From JACVRW01 sp963835705 (GTDB taxonomy: Bacteria; Actinomycetota; Thermoleophilia; Solirubrobacterales; Thermoleophilaceae): 64,000 bases of DNA. The stretch covers positions 124,001 through 188,000 of the forward strand of contig CAWIGR010000013.1 of the NCBI GenBank assembly GCA_963835705.1. The letters are read 5' to 3'. Numbering within the stretch: position 1 is the first letter of the stretch; each line of letters begins with the position of its first letter. The translations under genes were made by a program, and so were the position numbers. Positions 26,658-34,039 of the stretch are shown here, one piece after another. The notes beneath the pieces were generated by a model that had not been told where the DNA came from, made no database searches, and saw only the letters and a list, made by a program, of their open reading frames with translations.

Positions 26658-27488
26658 CTAGGCCTTCGCTGCGGCTTTCTTCTTCGCCTTCGCGGGTTTC
26701 TTCGCCGGCTTCTTCGAGGTCGCGATGCTCGCCTCGAGCGCCGCCATCAGGTCGGGAACCTTCTCGGGCTCGGCGGCCGGCTCCTCGATCACGATCGTCT
26801 CGCCCTGCGCCTTGCGCTCGATCAGGTCGAGCACGCGCTCGCGGTATTCGTCGCGGTACTTATCGGGCTCGAAGTCTGAGGCCAGCGAGTCGATCAGCTG
26901 GTTCGCCATGGCGAGCTCGCGATCGCTGGTCTGGACGTCGCCGTCGGCGGTCGCCAGCTCCTCGAGCGATTCCGCCGGGATCACCTCGTCGGCGAACAGC
27001 ATGGTCTCCATCGCGAGCGCGCCTTCACGCGGCCGGATCGCCACCAGGTGCTCCTTCGAGCGCAGCACCACGCGCGCGACCGCCACCTTGCCCGAGTCCT
27101 CCATCGCGTCCACGAGCAACTTGTAGGCCTTGGCGGCGCCGGTGTCGGGCGCGAGGTAGTAGGGGTGGTCGTAGTAGATCGGGTCGATCTGCTCGAGGTC
27201 CACGAAGTCCTCGATGTCGATCGTGCGCGTCTTCTGCGGCTCCAGCGCCTCGAGCTCCTCGGGGCTGATCGTCACATAGCGGTCGGGACCGATCTCGTAG
27301 CCCTTCACGATCTGCTCGTAGGCGATCTCCTCGCCGTCGGGCCCCACGCGCTTCTGGCGCACGCGGCCGCCCGACTCCGCGTCGATCTGATGGAACCGCA
27401 CGGTCTTCTTCGAGACCGCGCTGTAGAGCTTCACGGGGATGTTGACCAGCCCGAAGCTGATTGCGCCGCTCCAGATGGCTCTTGGCAT
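26658..27488 (-). CDS. ku: Ku, DNA double-strand-break end-binding protein
   Basis: A 276-residue bacterial Ku that encircles DNA ends and recruits LigD. It begins MPRAIWSGAISFGLVNIPVKL and carries the core blocks RYVTISPEEL and YYDHPYYLAPD. The C-terminus is a Lys/Ala-rich tail (KKPAKKPAKAKKKAAAKA), as in many actinobacterial Ku proteins, where it helps DNA binding. TAGATT, 7 bases before the ATG, suggests a leaderless message of its own inside the NHEJ cluster. Confidence 0.94.
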   Translation of the reverse strand: MPRAIWSGAISFGLVNIPVKLYSAVSKKTVRFHQIDAESGGRVRQKRVGPDGEEIAYEQIVKGYEIGPDRYVTISPEELEALEPQKTRTIDIEDFVDLEQIDPIYYDHPYYLAPDTGAAKAYKLLVDAMEDSGKVAVARVVLRSKEHLVAIRPREGALAMETMLFADEVIPAESLEELATADGDVQTSDRELAMANQLIDSLASDFEPDKYRDEYRERVLDLIERKAQGETIVIEEPAAEPEKVPDLMAALEASIATSKKPAKKPAKAKKKAAAKA

Positions 27489-27495
27489 GCCCTCA

Positions 27496-27501
27496 AATCT
27501 A
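27496..27501 (-). promoter_or_regulatory. -10 box for ku overlapping the ligD stop codon
   Basis: Minus-strand TAGATT, 7 bases before ATG 27488; its TAG is the stop codon of the ligase gene. Confidence 0.5.
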
Positions 27502-28941
27502 CTGCGTGCCCGATCCCTGCCCTGCCTCGCGCACGCATTCCTGCGCGTCCTTGTCCGGGCGGAGGCCCTTGAACGACGGCGCGCGCATCGTGCCGCTCTT
27601 CGTCCACTCGCGCAGCTCCACGCGCGCCACCAGGCGCGGCTCCACGAAGACCGTCCCCTTCGGCGGCTGGCGGCCGGTGAACGGCGAGTCCGCACGGCGC
27701 AGGGGCTCCAGCTCGCGCTGCGTGAGCGCCAGCGTCTTCTCGGTGAAGCCGGTGCCCACCTTTCCGGCGTAGACGAGCTTCCCGTCCTCCATCACGCCCG
27801 TCACCAGCGAGCCGAGCGTCTTGCTGCGGCCGCCCTCGCCGGGGGTCCAGCCGCCGATCACCACGTCCTGCTCGCAGACGTTCTTGACCTTCACCCACCC
27901 GGACGAGCGCCGGCCGGGCTCGTAGGGGGAGTCGAGCCGCTTCGCGACAACCCCCTCGATCCCCAGCTCGCGCGTGGCGGCCAGCAGGGCGCTTCCCTCG
28001 CCCCGGTGGTAGGACGGAATGCGCCAGGCCGGCCCCTCGAGCTCCAGCGCCTCGAGCACCTCGCGCCGCTGCTCGTAGCGCAGCGACAACGTCGAGCGGC
28101 CGTCGAGATAGAGCAGGTCGAAGGCGACATAGGTGACCGGGATGTCCCGCATGCGCCGCCTCACGGCCGAGTCGGAGGCCAGGTGCATCCGGCTCTGCAG
28201 GCGCTCGAAGCTGGGGCGCCCCTGCTCGTCGAAGGCGACGATCTCGCCGTCGAGGATCACCCGCCTTGCGCCGAGCGCCCGGGCGAGCTCCCGGACCTCC
28301 GGGTAGCGCGGCGTGAAGTCGCTGAAGTTGCGTCCCTGCAGCTCGATGTGGCCGTGGTCGCAGAACACCACCGTGCGGATGCCGTCCCACTTGACCTCGA
28401 AGCCCCACCTCTCCTCGTTCGGCGGAAGCGGGCCTGAGCGCGCCAGCATCGGCTTCAGGCGGTCGGGCATCGGCTCGTAGCCCGGGTCCTCGGGCGGGTC
28501 CATCCGGTGGATCAGCCAGTCCTTGCCGCGCGTCTGGAACAGCGCGTAGCGGCCGCTCATGCGCTCGCCGTGGAACGTCGCGATCACCTCGTTCTCGCGG
28601 AACTTCTCGGCTTCGTAGGTGCCGCTGTCCCAGACGAGCATCGTGCCTGCGCCGTACTCGCCCTTGGGGATCTCGCCCTCCCACTCGAGGTACTCGAGCG
28701 GGTGGTCCTCGGTGTGCACCGCCAGGCGGTTCTCGTCCGGGTGGGCGGGGACGCCGCGCGGCAGCGCCCAGGACACGGCCACGCCGTCGTGCTCCATGCG
28801 CAGGTCCCAGTGCAGGCGCCGGGCGTGATGCTCCTGAACCACGAAGCGCGCGCCCTTCCGCTTCCGGCGGCGCTTGCCGCTCGGCTCGGCGGTGTGCTCG
28901 AAGTCGCGCTTCTCGCGGTACGTGCCTAGCTTGTCAGCCAC
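27499..28941 (-). CDS. ligD: LigD-type ATP-dependent DNA ligase with 3'-phosphoesterase domain
   Basis: A 480-residue NHEJ ligase. The N-terminal phosphoesterase domain (about 15-150; FVVQEHHARRLHWDLR, then IPKGEYGAGTM) trims 3' ends. The nucleotidyltransferase domain has the lysine that takes AMP in EVKWDGIR near residue 184, then ILDGEIVAFDE and GVVAKRLDS; an OB-fold domain ends the protein. The polymerase domain is in a separate gene. GTG 28941 overlaps the HAD gene by 16 bases; family homology (KLGTYREKRDF) starts just behind it. Confidence 0.92.
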   Translation of the reverse strand: MADKLGTYREKRDFEHTAEPSGKRRRKRKGARFVVQEHHARRLHWDLRMEHDGVAVSWALPRGVPAHPDENRLAVHTEDHPLEYLEWEGEIPKGEYGAGTMLVWDSGTYEAEKFRENEVIATFHGERMSGRYALFQTRGKDWLIHRMDPPEDPGYEPMPDRLKPMLARSGPLPPNEERWGFEVKWDGIRTVVFCDHGHIELQGRNFSDFTPRYPEVRELARALGARRVILDGEIVAFDEQGRPSFERLQSRMHLASDSAVRRRMRDIPVTYVAFDLLYLDGRSTLSLRYEQRREVLEALELEGPAWRIPSYHRGEGSALLAATRELGIEGVVAKRLDSPYEPGRRSSGWVKVKNVCEQDVVIGGWTPGEGGRSKTLGSLVTGVMEDGKLVYAGKVGTGFTEKTLALTQRELEPLRRADSPFTGRQPPKGTVFVEPRLVARVELREWTKSGTMRAPSFKGLRPDKDAQECVREAGQGSGTQ

Positions 28942-29576
28942 TCGTCGAGCGAGTTTCGCAACTCGACGATCGAGTGGTAGACAGCCACCGCTCCGGCGTC
29001 GCGCAGCTCGGCCTCCGAGAAGCCCCCGGTCAGCACGGCGACGGTTTCGATCCCGGCGCGGCCGGCAGCCTCGCAATCCCAGGTGGAGTCGCCGACCATC
29101 ACCGCGTCGCCCCCTCCGGCCTTCTCCATCGCCGCCCGCACGAGATCCGGTTCCGGCTTCGTGGCATCGACGTCACCTGACGTGGTCCAGCCGTCGGCGA
29201 GCTCACGGGCTTCGAGCAGGTCGAGATAGTGGTCCACCTCGTCGGGCTTGGCGGAGCTGGCCAGCACCACGTCGTGGCCGCGCTCCTTCAGCTCCCGGAT
29301 GAGGTCACGCGCTCCCTCGAGCGGCTCCACCTCCTCGATCAGCGCCATGTAGAGCGCCTTCTCGGCATCGCGGATGTCCTCGCCCTTCTCCTGCTCCACC
29401 TCGTCGCCGCAGAGCGCCTCGACGAGGTGGTCGCCGCCCATCCCGATGTGGCGGTGAATGCGCCAGATCGGGAGCAACTCGTCGTGCTGGCGAAAGGCTC
29501 GGTACCAGGCGATGGCGTGGTGGTAGTTGGTGTCCACGAGCGTGCCGTCTATGTCGAGGATTGCGGCAGGAATCAT
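28926..29576 (-). CDS. HAD-superfamily phosphatase
   Basis: A 216-residue phosphoglycolate-phosphatase-like hydrolase. The catalytic pair is LDIDGTLVDTN near the N-terminus. A helical cap follows, then the Ser/Thr motif VVLASSAKP, the lysine in ATKPEPDLV and VMVGDSTWDCEAA. The substrate is not evident. It is the first gene of the NHEJ run and overlaps the ligase gene by 16 bases, so it may supply end or nucleotide clean-up, an inference from position only. ATG 29576 is the start nearest to the conserved N-terminus. Confidence 0.85.
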   Translation of the reverse strand: MIPAAILDIDGTLVDTNYHHAIAWYRAFRQHDELLPIWRIHRHIGMGGDHLVEALCGDEVEQEKGEDIRDAEKALYMALIEEVEPLEGARDLIRELKERGHDVVLASSAKPDEVDHYLDLLEARELADGWTTSGDVDATKPEPDLVRAAMEKAGGGDAVMVGDSTWDCEAAGRAGIETVAVLTGGFSEAELRDAGAVAVYHSIVELRNSLDEWLTS

Positions 29577-29661
29577 GCACACTCGCATTCCCGCCTGCAT
29601 ATGCCTGTAACACTGCGCGGCGAGGAACCCGCCCCCGGGGTGGTGCTGGACACACCCCAGA

Positions 29662-30208
29662 ATGGTTTTCCGGCGCACATTCGGCTGGACCCTCGGCTTG
29701 CTCGCAGCCGCCCTCGTCGCAGCGCCCAGCGCGATGGCCGTGCGCGCCTGCGAGTCGGCGGGCGCCACGCCGGCCACTGCTGCCAAGCGGACCGTGGCGC
29801 GGGCGATGCTCTGCACGCTGAACGCCGAGCGCGACCGTTACGGCCTGAGGCCGCTGAAGCTCAACAAGCGGCTGTCCACGGCCGCGCGGCGCCACGCCCG
29901 CGACATGGTGAGGCGCGACTACTTCGCACACGACACGCTCGGCGGCGGCACGTTCGTGGACCGCATCCGGCGCACCGGCTACCTGCGTGGGGCGCGAGGG
30001 GTGGACCGTGGGCGAGAACCTTGCCTGGGGCTTGCGCGGCCGCGCTGCTCCCCGTGTGATCACCCAGATGTGGATGGGCAGCTCCGGCCACCGGGCGAAC
30101 ATCTTGAACGCGACGTTCCGGGAGGTCGGGATCGGCCTGGCGATCGGCGCGCCTAGCCGCAACCCACCGGCCGCGACCTACGCGACCGCGTTCGGCTCGA
30201 AGGGCTAG
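29662..30208 (+). CDS. Secreted CAP/SCP-domain protein, +1 frameshift near 30000
   Basis: A signal peptide (WTLGLLAAALVAAPSAMA) precedes a CAP domain of the bacterial YkwD type: LNAERDRYGLRPLKLN, ARDMVRRDYFAHDT, FVDRIRRTGY. The frame then breaks in a run of four Gs (29998-30001). Dropping one G restores WTVGENLAWG, GHRANILN and FREVGIGLAIG to a stop at 30208. With the shift the protein has 181 residues, the normal size. CAP proteins are secreted and often bind lipids or cell-wall material; the function here is unknown. Confidence 0.78.
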
Positions 30209-30215
30209 CCCGCCC

Positions 30216-31295
30216 CTACGCCGCCACGTCCTCCAGCTCCTTCGTGAGCTCGCGGGCCCTCTCGATCGCATCGGACTCGGTGTCCCGCTCGATCAGGTCG
30301 AGCACGCCCTCCTCGATCTCTCCGTGCAGGTCCGGCCAGGCCTCGGCGTCGTCGCCCAGCTCGGGGAGCACGCCGGCGATCGTAAGGCCACCGTCGAAGC
30401 GGTCGAAGACGCGCGGGTCGATGTAGGAGCTGCGCGCGACGGCCGGGGTGTTGCCGAGGTGGTGCGCCACCTCCTTGATCGCGCGCGTCTTGGCCCGCTT
30501 GCGCGAGCTCTTGCCGCGCTGGGCCGGCGCCGAGACGGCGAGGGCCACGGCCGCGAGGACCGTGCCGCTCCAGGTCCGGAAGTCCTTCGCGCTGAACTCC
30601 GCGCCGGCCGCCTGCTTTACGTACTCGTTGATGTCCGAGGACCTCACGTCCACCCAGCGCCGGCCGTCCTTGTACGCGAGGAGTCCCTCGCCGCCCCCAC
30701 GCCTGCGCCTCAGCTCGCGCACCACCGCGGCCACCTCGGGGTCGCCGATCGACTGAAGCCGCCGCTGTCCGCCCTTGGCCTCGTAATCGAAGACGACCTG
30801 GTTGCCGGTGACCGTCACGTGGCGCTTCTGCATCGTGGCGATGCCGTAGGTGTCGTTCTCCTCGGCGTAGTCCTCCGAGCCGATGCGAAAGAAGCCGAGA
30901 TCGAGCAGGCGGACAGCACAGGCGAGCACCTTCTCCCGCGCCATGCCGTCCCTTGCGAGGTCCTTGGCCACCCGGCGGCGCAGGCGCGGCAGCGCCCGCG
31001 CGAAGCTCGTCATCGATTCGAACTTCTCGCGGTCGCGGCGCTCGCGCCAGAGGTCGTGGTAGCGGTACTGCTTGCGTCCGGCGGCGTCCGTCCCGGTGGC
31101 CTGGATGTGGCCGAGCGGGTAGGGGCAGATCCAGACGTCCTCCCAGGCCGGCGGTATCGCGAGCTCCCGAATGCGCTCGATCACGCTGGGCTCGGCGATG
31201 CGGCGCCCGTCCTCGTCGAGGAACTCGAAGCCCTTGCCGCGCCGCCGGCGGCGGATGCCGGGTCCCGAGCAGTCGACGCGCCTCAGCCGTCCCAC
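30216..31295 (-). CDS. DNA topoisomerase IB (poxvirus-like)
   Basis: A 359-residue type IB topoisomerase that relaxes supercoils through a 3'-phosphotyrosine link. The N-terminal domain has PPAWEDVWICPYPLGHIQATG, which is family-typical. The catalytic domain holds the active-site residues of the fold, including KDFRTWSGT and the tyrosine in ARSSYIDPRVF near residue 291. GTG 31295 is the start. It ends 7 bases from the CAP gene stop, convergent. It lies close to, but is not in, the NHEJ operon. Confidence 0.9.
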   Translation of the reverse strand: MGRLRRVDCSGPGIRRRRRGKGFEFLDEDGRRIAEPSVIERIRELAIPPAWEDVWICPYPLGHIQATGTDAAGRKQYRYHDLWRERRDREKFESMTSFARALPRLRRRVAKDLARDGMAREKVLACAVRLLDLGFFRIGSEDYAEENDTYGIATMQKRHVTVTGNQVVFDYEAKGGQRRLQSIGDPEVAAVVRELRRRRGGGEGLLAYKDGRRWVDVRSSDINEYVKQAAGAEFSAKDFRTWSGTVLAAVALAVSAPAQRGKSSRKRAKTRAIKEVAHHLGNTPAVARSSYIDPRVFDRFDGGLTIAGVLPELGDDAEAWPDLHGEIEEGVLDLIERDTESDAIERARELTKELEDVAA

Positions 31296-31360
31296 GCGGG
31301 CACTGGTGCCCGCGGAGCCGGCGGGTCAATCCTCCTGGAGCGGGCACGCGTATACGTGAC

Positions 31361-31966
31361 ATGCGCGCACTTCTCCTCAACTGCACGCTCAATCCGTCGC
31401 CCGAACAGTCGAACACCGAAGCGCTGGCCCGCATGGTGATGGACTCGCTCGGTGCGCAGGGGATCGAGACCGACTCCGTCCGCGTGGTGGATCACGACGT
31501 GCGCCCGGGCGTGGAGTCGGACATGGGCGACGGCGACGAGTGGCCCGCGATCCGGTCGAAGCTGCTCGCGGCCGAGATCCTGGTGTTCGCGAGCCCGACC
31601 TGGCTGGGACGGCCCTCGAGCGTGGCCCAGCGGGTGCTGGAGCGAATGGACGCGATGCTCTCGGAGCAGGACGACGAAGGCCGGCCGGTGGCGTACAACC
31701 GGGTGGCCGGAGTGGTGGTGACCGGCAACGAGGACGGCGCCCACCACGTGATCTCGGAGATCGCCGGCGCCCTGGTCGACATCGGCTACACGATCCCCGG
31801 CCAGGCCTGGACGTACTGGAACAAGGGCCCGGGCCCCGGCGACTCCTACCTCGACAGCGACGAGGGCAAGGACTGGTCCCACTCGACCGGCCGGGCCGCC
31901 GCGGCGAACCTGGCCGCGGCGGCGAGGGCGCTGGCGGAGCGGCCGCTGCCGGCGCCGCCAGGCTAG
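31361..31966 (+). CDS. Flavodoxin-fold NAD(P)H/FMN oxidoreductase
   Basis: A 201-residue protein with the flavodoxin-like fold. LLLNCTLNPSPEQSNTEALA is the phosphate loop for FMN, followed by ASPTWLGRPSS near residue 80 and GNEDGAHHVISEI, which contacts the isoalloxazine ring in this family. It belongs to the WrbA/NADPH-dependent FMN reductase group. The substrate is unknown. ATG 31361 has no ribosome-binding site and lies 4 bases after TATACG, so a leaderless start is possible but the spacing is short. Confidence 0.82.
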   Translation: MRALLLNCTLNPSPEQSNTEALARMVMDSLGAQGIETDSVRVVDHDVRPGVESDMGDGDEWPAIRSKLLAAEILVFASPTWLGRPSSVAQRVLERMDAMLSEQDDEGRPVAYNRVAGVVVTGNEDGAHHVISEIAGALVDIGYTIPGQAWTYWNKGPGPGDSYLDSDEGKDWSHSTGRAAAANLAAAARALAERPLPAPPG

Positions 31967-32028
31967 CCACGCCCGGGCACCGCTTGCGTTGCGCGGAGGA
32001 CGTCGAATAGGCGAAGCTAGCCAACGGC

Positions 32029-32955
32029 GTGGCTCCGCTCGATCCCGATCTCGCCCTGCGCCAGGCAGCGATATCCCGAGCAATGCAGCTGCGTGATGCG
32101 TTCGACGACTTCGTGCCGCGCACAGCGCTGAGTAGGGGATTTCAATTCCGGGACGAGCGGATCGCCTTCAGCTCGTTTCAGAAAGGCATCCACAGGGCGA
32201 GGCAGATGCGGGGTCCGGCGGCGCTGAGCGTCCTCACAGCGGCTCCGAAGCCAGGCAGGCCTGCACCGTACGAGGACGAGCTGGATGAAGAGGGTGGAGT
32301 CATCCTCTACCACTACCGGGCCGGCAGCGTGGACCAAGCCGACAATCGCGCTCTTGCGGCGGCCCATGAGCTGCAGAGCCCTCTCATCTACTTCAAGGGA
32401 ATGGCTCCTGGCCAATACCTCGTCGTGGCGCCGGTGTTCGTCCGCGAGAACGACGCGTCGAGCCGGGTCGTGCTGTTGGAGGTTGGCATCCCCCTCGCCG
32501 ACACTCAGCCCGGCGGTCCCGTCTCAACTCCGGATGCGCGTCGGTACGCGCTTCGAGAGGTTCGGGTTCGGCTCCATCAGCAGCGCTTCCGTGTCGATGT
32601 TCTCCGCGCCTATCGGCATCGGTGCGCTGTCTGCGCCCTACGCGAGAAGCAACTCGTCCAGGCGGCGCACATCGTTGCCGATCCGTCTCCCGAAGGCATC
32701 GCAGGGGTCGTGAACGGCTTGGCCCTGTGCGCGATCCACCACCTTGCCTACGACCGCAACGTGATTGGGATCGATCCGCAAGGCGTCGTCCACATCGCCC
32801 GGCGTGTTCGTGAGGAGCACGACGGGCCAATGCTGCGGGAGGGAATTCAGGGCTTTCACGGTGCGGCGATCCTGAAGCCTGCACGTGCGGCCGAGCACCC
32901 CGACCCAGAGCGACTCGCCGTCCGATTCACCGCCTTCCAGGCGGAAGCGGCATAG
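32029..32955 (+). CDS. HNH endonuclease, COG3440-type putative restriction enzyme
   Basis: A 308-residue protein. The N-terminal part (about 20-160) matches the sensor domain of predicted McrA-like restriction nucleases: FQKGIHRARQMRG...ALSVLTA, DNRALAAAHELQSPLIYFKG and PGQYLVVAPVFV. The C-terminal HNH domain (about 195-250) has CAVC, the catalytic-type AAHI, then NGLALCAIHHLAYDR. Such proteins may cut modified DNA. There is no methyltransferase beside it, which fits a modification-dependent enzyme. Codon use is looser (AGG, AGT, GGA, TTT, CAA) than in neighbours, suggesting recent transfer. GTG 32029 is the start. Confidence 0.78.
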   Translation: MAPLDPDLALRQAAISRAMQLRDAFDDFVPRTALSRGFQFRDERIAFSSFQKGIHRARQMRGPAALSVLTAAPKPGRPAPYEDELDEEGGVILYHYRAGSVDQADNRALAAAHELQSPLIYFKGMAPGQYLVVAPVFVRENDASSRVVLLEVGIPLADTQPGGPVSTPDARRYALREVRVRLHQQRFRVDVLRAYRHRCAVCALREKQLVQAAHIVADPSPEGIAGVVNGLALCAIHHLAYDRNVIGIDPQGVVHIARRVREEHDGPMLREGIQGFHGAAILKPARAAEHPDPERLAVRFTAFQAEAA

Positions 32956-32976
32956 ACCACTCCGACCCCCACAGAA

Positions 32977-33008
32977 CTGTCACCAACGATGCGCATTGGT
33001 GCCGACAG
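32977..33008 (+). repeat. Interrupted palindrome downstream of the HNH gene
   Basis: CTGTC-ACCAA on the left pairs with TTGGT-GCC-GACAG on the right, with a small bulge and a short loop. It could be a terminator or a remnant of the element that carried the HNH gene. Confidence 0.35.
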
Positions 33009-33093
33009 AGGTGCAAGGGCCAGGCGTTGCCGAACCCCGCCGGCGGCACTCCCTCGGCCTCACCTTCTCGTTGGCCGGCCAGGTGTCACGCCC

Positions 33094-33114
33094 TGTGGCC
33101 CTATATGGGCCACA
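33094..33114 (+). repeat. Perfect 8-base-pair hairpin downstream of the HNH gene
   Basis: TGTGGCCC, loop TATAT, GGGCCACA. It lies in the 189-base gap between the HNH and phosphatase genes and is not followed by Ts. Nothing else in this gap is recognisable. Confidence 0.5.
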
Positions 33115-33144
33115 AAGCGCGACAGTCGACTCCGGCTTCGGCTA

Positions 33145-34017
33145 CTAGCGGCCCCGAGATCCATTCAGTGCAAAGCCGTGCTCAGGCGCTCGAGCATCGA
33201 GGCGGTCCCGCGCGGCCGCCGCGCGAGTGCGCAATGAGAGGTCGAGCGCGTCGCCGCCCGGCAGCGCCACCGCTCCGCCCGCCTCCTCCACGATCAGCTG
33301 CGCCGCTGCCACGTCCACGGAGCGGACCTCGCGCAGCGTGATCATCGCGTCCAGGCGCCCGGCGGCCACCAGGCACATCGCCGCGGCGACCGAGCCCAGC
33401 ACGCGCAGGCGGCGCACCTCGAGACCCGCGAGAGCGTCGGCCACGCCCGCCACCAGCTCCGGGCGTGCCGTCTCGAGGCCGAGCACCTCCAGCGGCCCCG
33501 CCTCGAGCTGCGCCAGGCGCTTCCCGGCGAGGAAGGCGCCCTGGCCGCGCACCGCCCACCAGTCGCGCGGCGGGTCCAGCTCAGCGACGTAGCCGACCTC
33601 CACGTCCCGCATGTGCGCGCCCCCCGCCACCGCGATCGAGACGCACGCGAACGGCAGGCCACGCTTGGCGTTCATCGACCCGTCGACCGGATCGACCACC
33701 ACTCGAACGGACCCACCCCCTTCACCGCCGCCGTTCAGCGAAACCTCACCCCGCTCCTCGGAGACAACAAGCAGGGGCACACCGACCCCGGAAAGCGACG
33801 CGAACACCGCGTCCTCGGCCGCCCGGTCCACGGCGAGCGTCGTGTCACCGCCCTCCCCCGCGCCGTGCGGCACGGACCGCTCCGCCGTGCTCGCAAGTCC
33901 GCTCACGGCGTCGCGCGCGGCGTGCGCGGCATGGCGGCAGAGGCCAAGCCAGTCGTGCGCGAGGGGGCGGGCTCGGCCCGCACCGGAGCGATGCCCTTCG
34001 GCGGATGGGAGCGACAT
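33145..34017 (-). CDS. Inositol-monophosphatase-family protein
   Basis: A 290-residue protein of the IMPase/SuhB/FBPase superfamily. The metal motif DPVDGSMNAKRGLPF near residue 110 matches DPIDGTxN. The upstream acidic site is VVSEERGEV. The family Asp near the C-terminus is in VRSVDVAAAQLIVEEAGG, where WDxAA is more usual. Substrates in the family include inositol-1-phosphate, PAP and NADP. ATG 34017 is divergent from the helicase gene with a shared -10 core. Confidence 0.8.
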   Translation of the reverse strand: MSLPSAEGHRSGAGRARPLAHDWLGLCRHAAHAARDAVSGLASTAERSVPHGAGEGGDTTLAVDRAAEDAVFASLSGVGVPLLVVSEERGEVSLNGGGEGGGSVRVVVDPVDGSMNAKRGLPFACVSIAVAGGAHMRDVEVGYVAELDPPRDWWAVRGQGAFLAGKRLAQLEAGPLEVLGLETARPELVAGVADALAGLEVRRLRVLGSVAAAMCLVAAGRLDAMITLREVRSVDVAAAQLIVEEAGGAVALPGGDALDLSLRTRAAAARDRLDARAPEHGFALNGSRGR

Positions 34018-34025
34018 TCGCGGCG

Positions 34026-34032
34026 TATCCTA
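34026..34032. promoter_or_regulatory. Candidate bidirectional leaderless promoter core, phosphatase / helicase-nuclease
   Basis: TATCCTA reads TATCCT on plus (8 bases before ATG 34040) and TAGGAT on minus (9 bases before ATG 34017). Only 22 bases separate the two start codons. Confidence 0.55.
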
Positions 34033-34039
34033 GATCCGG

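Noticed and set aside
32956..33144. A tRNA gene or attachment site in the palindromic gap
   Set aside because: No cloverleaf or T-loop (GTTCGAxTC) can be formed; the palindromes do not match acceptor or anticodon stems.
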